The notes under the pieces were generated by a model. The model was given only the letters and a program-made list of their open reading frames with translations. It did no database searches and was not told the origin of the DNA. The position numbers and the translations under genes are program-made. A stretch of 64,000 bases of DNA from the NCBI RefSeq assembly GCF_020085105.1, contig NC_058056.1, positions 18,896,429 to 18,960,428 of the forward strand, in the 5' to 3' direction. Source of the DNA: Siniperca chuatsi. Its lineage: Eukaryota > Chordata > Actinopteri > Centrarchiformes > Sinipercidae. Positions 17,786-30,500 of the stretch are shown piece after piece (position 1 is the first letter of the stretch; each line of letters starts with the position of its first letter).

Positions 17786-19457
17786 CGTCAAATCTCTGGG
17801 AGTTACTGAACTAAGGCTGAAATATGAAAGAAAAAGAAGGACAAACTATTTACCGTTGGAAGTTAAAAAAAAAAGGACTTGACTATAAACATCATATAGG
17901 CAGTAACACCTTACAATACAATAACCTAGGGTTGGCCAACATGACAGTGTACACTGTAAGGCAATATAAATGTGAGAAATCAAAGAGGTTCTGCCATACT
18001 GTAATGTGGTAGCTACTCCATTAATGTAGTTGGGTGTGTGAGGCTATTGTGGGCTATTGTAAATCAATGAGCTGTCACATTGGATTTTTATGTCTGTGAA
18101 GATTCTCAGTCATCCAGGCTATGGTATATCTAGAACTGCAAAGTCAAAGGTAACTGGGTTTATTTTAAGTAACCAGAATAAAATAAGGACCAAGTGAAGT
18201 TATTTTGGTTTCTGTTTGGTTTCCGCTCTCTCTTTTGAGCTCTCTTTTTTCTTTCTCTATCTTGTTTTCAGATAGTGCCCCTTAACCAAGATATACTTAA
18301 ATTGTGAAAATCATGCACAAAAGGACCGCATCTTGTAATTTGCCATCCCATGTTTTAACTGCCTTTCCAGTGTGCATACTGATGGGGTGTTCAGCAGTTG
18401 TGCCATAGATTCTATCAAATTGACGTGTAATGTGCATTGGCCCTAAACGACCCTACAGAGGCCTGAGACTCCCAACCAATCAGTCAGAAATGTAGAAGCC
18501 TTTTGAGTGAGAGGTGAAAAAGAGTCTAAAGTCCAGCAGCCTTTGACTAAACACTTCTAGATATTGGACTTTTATGATTATTTGCAATAACATGAATAAG
18601 TACCTTTGTCAAGTATTTAATTAACTGGATTAGCCAAAACAGACATTCTGGTCTGGTTATTTCTTATTTTATTTAACTTTTTTTTTTTCAATTATTTTCC
18701 AGAAAATGTATCAAATTGTGATAATATCTATATCACAATATTAAATAACATGTACTTTGATATATGATTTTATCCATATCACTCACCCCAACAATATCCC
18801 TTTGGTAAATACTAAATTAGAGAAATTCAAAATATTTGGGTTGACACTGTTAAAGGTGTAAATTCAATTTGACTTGTCACTTTTGAGATTATTCTTTATG
18901 GTGTTGTTAAGCAAATATCCTGTTTTTTGGACCAATACTTGTGCAAATCGACTTTGGAGCACTGTTCCTATTTTGCAATTGACTTTTCCTGTGCTTAACA
19001 TTTGGCCTCGTGACTGTTGTTGTAATTTTTTACCTATGTCGAGTGTTTGTGACCAATGCAGCAGAAATTCAGGCAGTGATCGTCTTTATAATGCGGCACT
19101 ACACATGTAAATTGAATGCCAATCAGCAGAATTGATCTTCTTTAATAAACTATTTACAAGGAAACATAAGGCAACTTAGCAAGGAACATAAATATCATAA
19201 CTTTAAAGTTAACAATCTCAACAAAAAAACAAACGGCATTAGCTCAAATTAGTATTTATTTAACGGATGTGTTTTTGTGACCTCCTACAAGATAGAGACT
19301 TCTGACTAACTGACAAAAGGGGACAATTTGGATGAATGGTGTCGTACTGAGTAATCAAGTCAACCGAAGCTAATGTTACGTTAGCCGTCGAGCTAACAGC
19401 GAGAGCGATAACAACAAAACGTATATTTCTGCTGAGCTCAAAATGACGTCTTCCTAC

Positions 19458-19600
19458 CTTTTCAAATTTGTTTCAGTGGCACAAAATGTCCCCACCAGCG
19501 ATGATGGCACCGATATTTTAGGTATATTTTAGACGCACATATGTTGTTTGTACCGTCGTCGTCGTGGCTTTGTTGTTCTTTTTCAGCTGTTCCTGTCTGC
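19458..19600 (-). promoter_or_regulatory. ypel5: Candidate ypel5 5' noncoding exon and promoter
   Basis: On the minus strand, AATTTGAAAAG|GTAGGAAG forms a good donor at 19458/19457. A matching acceptor (TTTCAG near 17817) lies just upstream of the ypel5 start codon. The segment upstream of the donor contains several CpGs (a CGTCGTCGTCG run near 19554). This is consistent with an untranslated first exon in a housekeeping promoter. The outer boundary is a guess. Confidence 0.4.
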
Positions 19601-21998
19601 GCTGTGCTCCAAGCTACTATCAACATCCGCTCATGACGTATGAGCCTGTGCTGTGGCGGCCCATGGGTGCTCCACAAGGTGTCAGCAGAGCGGGGGGAAA
19701 CCTTCACATGAGCGAGCATTACAAATATGAACCGTATGTATCATTGAATATATATTTTTACTGGCCTGCATGCAGTGGTGGAAGAAGTACTCGGATCTGT
19801 TACTTACGTAAACGTAGCAATATCACAGTGCAGAAATACTCTGTTATAAGTAAAAGTCATGCATTTGAAATTTACTTAACAGTGCAAAGGTACTAGCATC
19901 AAAATATACTTAAAGTACCAAAAGTAAAGGGCTACTCATTTTGCAGAGCTGCCCATTTCAGAATAATGTATATTATATTATTACACTATGAATATTGACG
20001 CATCAATGTGTACATCACTTTTACATTGCAGCAGGTAAATGTGGGGCTAATTTAAATTTATATATTTTATACATGTTACTTTATATACTGCTGGGTAGCT
20101 TGTGAATTTCAACAGTCTTATAGATACAATAATATAATTTATTTGTTGATTATATTTTGTATTATTAATCTGAATCTGGAAAGTAACTAGTACAAAATGG
20201 AGTAAAAAGTACAAAATTTGTCTCTGAACTGAATGCCAAGAAATGAAAACCTTTGACCACAGTGGACCAGTTAGCTGCTTCAGTTTCAGGGTCCTGGTAT
20301 TGTGCACGCTGGCTCCCTTTCACACTGTCATGACTTACCGGGACACTTGATCCATCGTTAACGTTATTAATAGCACGTGCTTTTGCTACTATGACAAGTC
20401 AAAATGTTTGAGTGTACAGGAGCATTTCCAGCATGTGGGCTGGATCCTCTGAGGAAAGACATGCAAAGTTTGATTTAAAAATCCTGCAAGATATCCAGAT
20501 AAACACATACATCTACTGACTGACCAAGCAACCAGGGACTGACTGTAGTGATGGACAAAAACAGAAAAACAATAGTGACAGTGACAATAGCATTTTCTGC
20601 TGCTTGATGAAAATTTGATAACTCCACAACATCAAGATAACTTGTTGTTTTACTCTCTCTTGACTCCAAGGGTCAGGCTATCTGCAAAGCTAATCTAAGG
20701 ACAAACTCATAAAGTATTTAGCAATCTAATCATATCTCATCTCCAAAACTGAATCTGTCCAGTTTTACTAAATTGCTGGTTGTTAACATATAATTATATA
20801 ACCCTGGTAAAATATATGAAACACCAGGAAGTTATCATCACAAAGTGTCTTATGAATGTGCATTCAGTAAACACTAGCATGACTATAAGTTAAAGAGCCA
20901 CAAAATAAAAATGATTTCAAATGAAATTGCACGCTAACACATTATCCTTATGATTTGTGCAGTTCTTTCAATATCATTAATGATATACTTTAACATGGAA
21001 ACCCTTCTCTATAAGCCAGAGAACTAAGATTTTAAACTTCGATCAACAGGCAGAAAATGTATGGTTGTTTGAGCTTTTACACCCAAATGAGTTTTATTAT
21101 GAACCAGAAATGTATTCATTTCCCTGGAAAATCTCTCAGGTTACTATCACTGTGTCAACAAACTCTGTCCTGTTCCTTATTTATGGGGCAGCTCCAAAAT
21201 GTGTCTCCTGATTACATGAAATGTCAGTATTACCTCTTTGGGAGATGTTTTTGTGGCCAAATTACAATTGTCTAAACTCTCTGAAATAATAGTTAAAAAA
21301 ATAAAAAATTAAATTAAAAAACTGTTTTCTTCTAACCATAAAATAGACAAACTAACAACAGAAAGCTTAGATGACAAACATCTCATTAGATATGATTTTT
21401 AAAGGTTTCTGTCCTGCTGTCAAAAATACAGTAAACAAAATATGATAGTTGTGTGGTTTATGAAGGATGGTGTGTTTAGTAGTCTTTTTCATCCATTAAA
21501 TGTATGATATAACGATTTATTTATGATTTATAAACTGTCATGGTGAGAGCCATTAATGTAACTTAACATCTCACTGACCTTCCATAATGTGTCAGTTTGG
21601 TCTGTTGCAAAACAAGAAACTATCCTTTAGATTTTCAATAAAAAATGCAGGTGACACAGATACACATTGACAAACAAAATGCAGAGGAGGAGGTGTTATG
21701 ACTTGTAGTTTGGTTGATTTTTATCCAGATAAACTGATAAGAGGAAGATATGACTGAGGATAAAAGAGTGTGAGTGGATAAAGTCGCAGGAATGATAATT
21801 TTTCTTTTCACATGAGAAGTGGTTTTCCTCTTCTTTTTCCTTTCTAAAACTTTTCCTTCTCCACCCCCTTTACAGGTACAGTGTACTTTTACAGTCAGGG
21901 AAGGCTTACAGTCATTCTTTCTCTGAGGCTGAGGGAAAAAAGAGGAGCGCATTACACAAACCCCTCAGTGTGGAAGGCACTTAGTATCTCACCACATC
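19601..21998. other. ypel5-plb1 intergenic region
   Basis: The ypel5 and plb1 promoters face away from each other across about 2.4 kb. Apart from a dispersed repeat at 19783-20217, the region is AT-rich and shows no exon-like frame. Confidence 0.55.
19783..20217 (-). repeat. Dispersed MITE-like repeat, copy 2 (inverted)
   Basis: It starts CAGTGGTGGAAGAAGTACTC and continues with AATACTCTGTTATAAGTAAAAG and GCAGAGCTGCCCATTTCAGA. These are the reverse complements of motifs in the copy at 50933-51354. The far end carries AATGGAGTAAAAAGTACAA, the reverse of the common TTGTACTTTTTACTCCA motif, so most of the element is present in opposite orientation. Confidence 0.65.
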
Positions 21999-24432
21999 AT
22001 GACTAGATCTGCACTCCTGATTCTGGCAGCCCTTGTTGGATCCTGCGCTCAGTTTACAGGTAAATTACAGGACATTTGACAATTTTTGTACACTGAATTA
22101 TTTGTTGCAGTCACGGATCTTTAAGTGCAAGGTGGCACAGTCGTGATGAGATCAGAATGATTTGGTAACTGAATATCCAGTCTGCTTTAGTTGTAGTCAT
22201 GTTCATTGTTGATGCATGTTGTACCCTGATTTAGCACTGATAGGCCATTTGCCCCAATGTGGATGGAAGCAGTTTTATCTACATACTACCCGTTGCTTCA
22301 CTTGTGTATTACAAAGTGTGAGCTTTCTATAGGATTATATGTTGTAAGATATATGTTTTTTTGCTGATGATGTACACAGTATCTCTGTTAGTTACATATA
22401 TAGTAAATGTCCACTGTGAACAAAGGAATTTGGGATGCAAATACAAAAGAGTAAACCACAGAGAGAGTTTATTACACTGCAGTTTATTATACAGACTGAG
22501 TAGTGTCTGATGACACAAGCAATAAATAAATTCAGTGAATTCTTCATAAATCAGTACTGACCTGCAAGGTAAAGTAACATTATAACAGCATCTTTATAGA
22601 AAATTGCCCTGACATGGTTTAACAATGAGCCTTTTTAGATACTTTACTATGTCCAAATAAGCTGTTGTATTTTACGTGAAAATGGGGGATGAAAGTGGTT
22701 TTATTCTTACCTGTTAACTTTTTTAACTTAATTAACTTTTTTTAAAACTACATTTTTAAAACTGCAGTTTTACCCCTTTGAGTTAATTTTGGTATCTTAG
22801 AAAGGTATTAAGTTATTTTTTGTTTCTTATGTCACAAATAGATGCAGTCAACGTTGATGTACGAAAAAATGAACCATCAACAGAAAAATCAGAGAAGGTA
22901 CTGTATGTCATGACACCTTGGTGTTCATTAAAACATATATATATATGAATAATATACTCAATATACTGTTCTGATACTGTATTAATGACTGAGGAATTGT
23001 TTTTCTATGCTACAGACAGAAAGTTACATGCCAATACTCTGCTCACCAATACCAGCCCCCATATCCCCATCCTCTTCAGGTACTGCAATCTGCAATCATC
23101 ATCAATAATCATATCCATTAGTTTACTAGTTTGAGTGATTAATATGTTTAGGCATAATGATTAATTTTTTTCAATGCTCTTATTTACTTGAATGTAATTT
23201 TTTCTAAAATATGTTGCGTTATGTGTCTAGTTATGACATTGCTGTCTTCTCCATTTCCTATTTCCTCTCCATCAGTTCACACTCTGAGACCTGTTGATAT
23301 CTCAGCTGTTTATGTCTTGGGAATCCCACTCTCACACAGGTAGACAGCCAAAAATGAAATGCACAAATATACGTCAGTAATACTTCCAATAATCATTGGA
23401 AGTGACAACACAAATGCAGCGGCTTCCTGAGCTGCTTTAAAGTGGAATTTAATATATTGAAACCTTTCTGAACCCTCACTCACTCTGCCAACGTGTCTGT
23501 CTTGATCATTAGGGATGAAGCATCCAGAGTGGTTAATAGAGTAGCTGGTAAGTTTAGAGTTTTTCTACTATCAAGTAGAAAGGAAGACGTGTATAATCAT
23601 CTAAAATAACTAGATTTTATTATTAGGAACATAATTCCTACTGTATTTCTATCCTTGATATCACATTTATTTTTTCTCACTTTTACATATATTATTTGCA
23701 GTGACAGGGTGGTTGAGGGATTACTGATTTTCAACTTTGTTATCACACTGTGGCATTATGAGATAAATACATCTTTATTTTCAGGTTGTTTAAGCTTTTT
23801 CCAGACAAGTATCAGTACTTTCAGCATGCAAAATTTAGATTTTGCATGTTTTCTAATTATGTTCTCAGGCCTAGTCCTGGTCTTTGATTTTGTTTGAGTT
23901 TACCACAGTAATCTTGCTCTGTAACTTAAAAAACAGATACTTTTCACACTATTACAGGATTATCCGACCATGTAGTTGAAAGTATTTCCAATTTGCAGAG
24001 AGTTTAGTTCAAGGTCGTAGTCAAGACCATTTCGCAGGAATTGTCAGATACAGAGCACACAAGAAAAGCTCTTAGAACAATAATCTTACAGTTTGGTCAT
24101 GTTTATCTCTAAGGATAAGAGAGTGGGCCATAAACACAGGTTGTTGACCTTCATTTCACATAAAAGTAAGCAAACATAAATGGAAGCTTTTACTAGCTTC
24201 CTTTTTCTCAACAGCAATTACCACATAATGTACATAATCCACTGTCTGATTGTATTGTCTATGCAATTGTGTCTATGTGTGATGAATAGAGTTGCTGTCC
24301 ATGTTTAACCCTGAAGTGATTGCTCAGCATGTGGATCAGACCTCATTGCAGCCCAGGTAACACACACATGCACACGACACACACATATAGTCACACATAA
24401 ATTCTATATAAGGATATTGCTGCAGGTGTGTT

Positions 24433-24501
<69 letters not shown>

Positions 24502-27500
24502 GCAGAAGCTTGTTGGAGGAAGCCGAGGAACTGTCTCTCTCCCTTTCACATCAGGTAAGCATTAACCCTCCCATAACAATGTTTCATGCATTTCAAACAT
24601 TTTATTATTTTGATTAAGATAATTATACACTGAGTGAGTTTACTCACTATCAATATGATAAAAAATAAATAAGAATAAAATATTTACCATGATACATTGA
24701 CTGAAAGCAGAATATCAAATAGTTTAAGGATTCACATGAGCTATCCCCTCCCCTAGGACATCTCTGTCAAGCAACTCTCACCAAAACTAGAATCCAAAGT
24801 TGAAGAGACTCTAATTGTCAAAGTGTGCAACCTGTATTTCCTCCATTTAAGATAAACATGAAATTTATGTCTGTGTATTTCTTTGTCTGAAAGTGAATCG
24901 CGTAGCACAGTGTCTCAGTGTCTCAGTGTTATCACTGTAAGCTCAAAGCAAGAAGGTCCTGGTTTATATGTTCTCCCCATGTTCATGTGAGTGCTCTCTG
25001 GGTGCTCTGCCTTCTTCCACTGTCCAAAGATATGCAAATCAGGTTAGGTGAATTTCAAACTGACATTTTCCCATAGATGTTAATGAGAGTTTGACTAAAC
25101 AGGCGACCTGTCCAGATCAGCCAGTGTAAGATTGGATAGGGTTTAGACCTCAATGACAGGATATGTAAATTAAACTAAAACTGATACATGTCTTACTACA
25201 TTTTCCAGAGCTTTTGTCCACATCTCACAGCGGATGGAGTTTGCTCAGTGTGCTCTTTCTTATATCTTTCCAGGTGTCAGACTGGAAGTTTGTGCTGCTT
25301 TTTGTTCCGGCAGATTCCATGTGTGCCTGTTCACCACATGTAAGATTCCTTACTACAACAAAATCACGTTTGATGTAGCTAATGTTAGAGTTAGTAAAGG
25401 ATGGTAAGAAAGAACTACTTCTTTGTGCTTCAGGTTGCTGCAGATGTTAAAGCTGTTGTGCAGGAAGTGGAAGCAGCTCTGCAGCTGTTGCAGAAAAGGG
25501 TATTGTTCTTTTTGTTGAATACAATTTTGCCCTGAACAGATAGAATGGGGGGGGAAACTAATATGCTGGGTGTATGTTTACAGTTGCATCACACTTTAGT
25601 TCATGTCGTGGTCTGGAGCACATATCATCAGCAGGACAAGTGAGTGTTTTGAATTTTAGGTATTAAAAATCTAGCAGAATACCTTGTATAAACTATATTT
25701 ACTCTTTTATTTTGACATGATAGAAATCTTGCTTTTTACATAGTCTATACTGTTATGATCCTGTTAATTGTACAATTCATGTGGCAGTCATGTGCTTTCT
25801 TTTTATTTTGTAGCAGGTGTGACTGTATGAGAGATGAAAGTATAAACCAGCGACTACATAAAGCAACTCTTCTGAAAACACTCCAGGTAAAATACATGTA
25901 AATAAATGGTATTCGTCTGCTTGTGGCTCATGCTCATCTGAATCATATTTGGCTACTTACTTGACACATATCCATTTGTCTTGTTTTCAGGACTCTCTAA
26001 GTCATGTCTTAGAAAATCCAAAGTGGCACAGCAAAAGGGTAGACTTCACTGTTGTGCTGCAGTCTGCCCCAGTTATCCTTGGACCCATCACAGATTCTGT
26101 AAGTTAAAAAAAGCCATTTCAGATGCCAGTTATACTCAACAATACAGTAATCAACAACAGTAAATTATACAGCCTTCCTTCCAGTAACAATGCATGAAAT
26201 GGCTAATGTGTAACAAGCATGTATCGTATGTTTGTTTGTAGGAGAACACAGTGTCTGACCTAAACCAATTAGCTGTTCAGCTATGGACAAACCTGGTAAG
26301 TTCTTATTAGTCAAAGTCCTGAATAACAATTAAATGTACAGTGTACTGTATGCATACATTAGGTTGTCTGAAAACCTTCAACCTCATTTATCTACATGTT
26401 GTTCTGACACTGAAACTGACCCTGTATCTCAGTTGTAAAACAGTGAAGAGTCACCATAATCTCTCAAAGCATTAGAAAGATGAAACAATGATTACAGGGA
26501 ACGTTTATTACTCTGACGAGAGATTAGATAAGAGATGTACTAAAAAATCAACTTGAAGATATTATCCTACAGGATGACTTTCTCCAGTTTTGTTTATTCT
26601 ACATCTTTATGCAGATACAAGAATTATGTAATCAGTATGGTTTGATATTGTATGGTCATTGGCTACGCAGAATGGCCCCACTTAATCCTAAAATCTTAAT
26701 CAATCGTGACTTTCCTTCGTTCAGCTTCAGCCATCGACAGGTCAGGCAGAGGTCATGGACAGCAGCGTCATTACTATTCCTTGCCCTTCCCAGGTGAGGC
26801 ATGCCATCCCATAACACAGCAAAAATGTTACAGAGAAATGCTTCACAAACTGATGTAATGTGTTGCAGCAGCATTCAGTACTCAGTCCGAGACTCTCCAA
26901 ATCATAGAGCACACTTTGAACCTGATATCAAGATTTTAAATCTGATACTATGGTTAAAACTGCAACTTACTTTTTTTCCACTCTCATCCCAGGAACGACC
27001 TTTCCTGCGGACACAGAAAAATTCCCCCACTGAAAGAGACAGCAAAGCCTCTACACTAACAGATCCTGTAAGTCTTTCAACTCCACTTGTAGAGTGACAG
27101 CACATACAGTTAAACTTATTTGAGCATACTGTATGTTTGCAGGTTATGGGTACTGAGATACCTTGCACAGACCGCAGTCCATCTCCTACTACACCCACTT
27201 CAGGTAAAATGTGTTTTTTTTGTTCTTATTCTGCTAATATATTTGTGGAAATGTAGTTCAATCCAACAAAGCTTTATTATAACTCTTTATTATCTGTGTA
27301 GTTCATGAACTCAGACCTGGAGATATCAAGGTGGTGGCAGCAGTAGGCGACTCTCTGACAGTGAGTGTTTACTTGCAACCCTCACCACTGCAGTATATGC
27401 TTCTGGTGCAACAAATATTAGGGATACTGGTTCCACTGGTTCTTCATGGTTTTACTTTCTCACATCTGGTGTTTTCTGCAGGCAGCCAATGGTGTGGGTG

Positions 27501-30500
27501 CAAAGGCAGACAACCTTCTGTTAGTGATTAATCAGTATAGAGGACTGTCATGGAGGTAAGATAAGCTAAAGTACACCTTTGTTCACATTTTTATAGTATA
27601 GGAACAGTTCACTTGGTAATTTTGTGAGCTGCATTTAAAACTAACAAGCTGTTTCTTCAATTTTCAGTATCGGTGGTGATGAAAACATTACCACTGTGAC
27701 CACTCTGCCAAGTATGTTTTTAAATTATTAAAAGCATAAAATCATTAAATTGTAATAGCATTGCCTAAAATTAAATGACATAAAAATGCTTACTTAAGGT
27801 TTATCACATCAAATATCAGATGTCCAACATTGTGCTTGATAACATCTATAATTATGGTGTCTTATCACTATCATTATACTTTTTATAATATGTCCACTGG
27901 ACCTGATTTATATGTCAGATAGGATAGTGAGTCAACTGTCCATTTTAGGATGCCTTCGATAATCAATATTAAGATGCCACATCTTCAATACATGTTAAAT
28001 GTTTGAAATAAAATTCACAGATTTATCAGAAGCTGTAAATTGGTTGCTGAAATAATACTACAGAAATGCAATAAATCTTAACATGACATGGGGGAATCTT
28101 TTTTTAAAACAAATGATAAATTCTACTGGTTTGACAAAAAAAACTTAAGGTCCACTTTACCATGAGATCATGGTCTGGAGCAAATATCTTTTTCTGGAGT
28201 TTTCGACCAAAAAAAGCTAGTAAGTGGACTAAGATTTTATAGAATGAACTGAATCATGCTCAGTTCTACGCTGATTGTTCCAATATTTGCTGTTAGTTAG
28301 AAATAAAAATTACATGATTTAAATTACCGTACCTATTGCAAAATACAGAATGTTCACAATCCTATGTATCAATTCAATCTCCATTTTCATTTTTCTGACC
28401 TTCCCTGTGACTGTGGTCTGCAGACATCCTGAGGGAGTTTAACCCCTCCCTGACTGGCTTCTCAGAGGGAATAGGTAACGTGGACTCTCCTAAAGCCTTC
28501 CTCAATCAGGCTGTGGCAGGAGCGAAGAGTGGGTCAGTCATGTTCTTTACTTCATTTTAGTATTACTTACTTTTTACTCTTATTTACCTTTTGAATCTTA
28601 ATAAATACAACTTTACTTTAATGTGCACTTCTTAAAATTCAAAACGTGTTTCTGTTTTCAGTGATATGGCGCGACAGGTGCGCATCCTAGTGGACAAAAT
28701 GAAAAATGATTCGGTAAGGCAGTGGAGAACTACAGTAGAAACACATACAGATTTTCTCTCATATGTCCCAGTTTTATGTTCACAATTACTAAATTAACAG
28801 AACATATACCTCTTATCTCCTATACAGCGCATTGATTTCCACAACGACTGGAAAGTGATCACCATGTTTATTGGTGGCAATGACATATGTGACTTCTGCA
28901 CAGACAGCGTGAGCAATCTTACCTCTTTTAGAGGATTTATCTATGCAAGATTTTCAGAATAATTTCATATTTTGTGCTTACTTAGGCATTATGCTTTGCT
29001 TATTTTCATATGATTGAAGTCTTAAATGATCTCGGAGGACAAAAATATATTTAGGATTTAGGACTGTTGACGTTTCAAACAATATTGTTCAAAATCTACT
29101 TTGTAATTGTCATATTGAAAGTCAGATCATCCAAAACATTACAAGCAATTTGTTGTATGGCTGCAAACAAAAATTATGATCTTTATCAATCAATCTGCAT
29201 TTTATTTTCTCAATTAATTGATTGATTGTTTGTCAATAAAATGTCAGACAATAGTGGAAAATGCCCATCACAAATTCCCAGAGCCAAAAGTGACAGTGAC
29301 AGTTCTGTTTGATCAACAGTTCAAAACAATCATAAAAGACAGAAAACCAGCAAGTCCTAATATTTGAGAAGTTGGAACCAGCAAATGTTGGGGGTTTTTT
29401 GCTTGAAAATATGACTCATTGACTCAAATGATTAACTAATATTCAAAGTAGTTGCTGATTAATTTTCTCTCGACACGTTCCATTTCATGCTTTGGGTCTT
29501 GTGTACTTTTCCTGCAGGTCTTTTTCTCACCCAGGAATGTGGTCGGTCGTATCCGCCAAGCTCTGGACATCCTCCATAGTGAGGTATGTTTTCATCTTCT
29601 TCCACCAACATACATATGCATACAACAACCTCACTGATTGTAGGCAATTTCAAAGTCACAATCCAAATTACAGACTGCCTACAAACTTTATGTTTTATAT
29701 CATCCAGGTGCCTCGTGCCATTGTCAATCTGGTGGAGTTGTTAAACATTGTACCATTGCGTGATCTGCACAGAGATAACACTCTGGGCTGTCCCACCTGG
29801 TTTGTAAGGTCAGTGATTTTTGGTTGTGTAAGACAAACACTTTCACCAAAAAACTGATCAAGTCATCATTTAACAGTTTTGATGTTTATGTTTCAGTTTA
29901 GTTTGCCCCTGCATACTGAAGCCTAAAGAGGGATCCTCTGAACTCCAGAAGATCAGTGACCTCAATAAAGCCTATCAGGTACAAGACTAAAAGATGCTAA
30001 AAAGAAGTTTTCTGTACATATTCTTAAGTGCTTTACAAATTTCTGTGGCTACAACACAAATTCACTAGTCTTTGACTTTGAGAACTCTGAGTAAATTTAA
30101 CATCTAAAAAGGCTTTTAACCCCTATTTTAAGGGCTAAATCATCATCATAATCATTATCATCATGACATTGTCAACTGAAAAAGATTGTCACTGAAAAGT
30201 CGAACACTTGTTTACACTTCTTTTTTCGGTCTTTATCTTTTGGCTGTCTTTCCACCCAGCATGCTATGAGAGAGCTGATTGACTCTGGGCGGTATGACAC
30301 ACACAACAACTTCACTGTGGTAGTGCAGCCTTTCATCAGGGAGATTTTCCTTCCCACATTAGAGGTAAGAGCTGACACACCTGAAACATTAAATATTCCT
30401 AATAGTGTTTTCATTTATTTATCTCTCTTTCCCTTGCTTTTTAAAAGGACGGCCGGCCTGATCGCTCGTACTTTTCACCCGACTGTTTTCATCTTGGCCA

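Larger units (their letters stand above)
23276..27203 (+). other. plb1: Degenerate first lipase repeat of plb1 (exons 4-16)
   Basis: Residues 61-340 begin [19 protein letters not shown], which aligns with [17 protein letters not shown] of repeat 2. The GDS nucleophile motif is replaced by GIP (76-78). The GGND motif becomes VPAD (143-146) after the conserved DWK. The DGRPD...DCFH block is missing, although an LWTNL tail matching LWNNM of the other repeats remains at exon 13. Exons 8 and 9 still match lengths or phases of their counterparts. This repeat cannot use the usual serine-hydrolase triad. It is probably structural, and it remains an open coding sequence rather than a pseudogene. Confidence 0.8.

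Noticed and set aside
24893-24960. Possible functional tRNA gene
   Set aside because: The tRNA-like head has no intact acceptor stem or T-loop and continues into a known type of dispersed repeat.
21999-27203. Separate pseudogene for the first plb1 repeat
   Set aside because: All exons keep frame and splice sites and join to the intact repeats behind the only signal peptide, so it is part of one gene.
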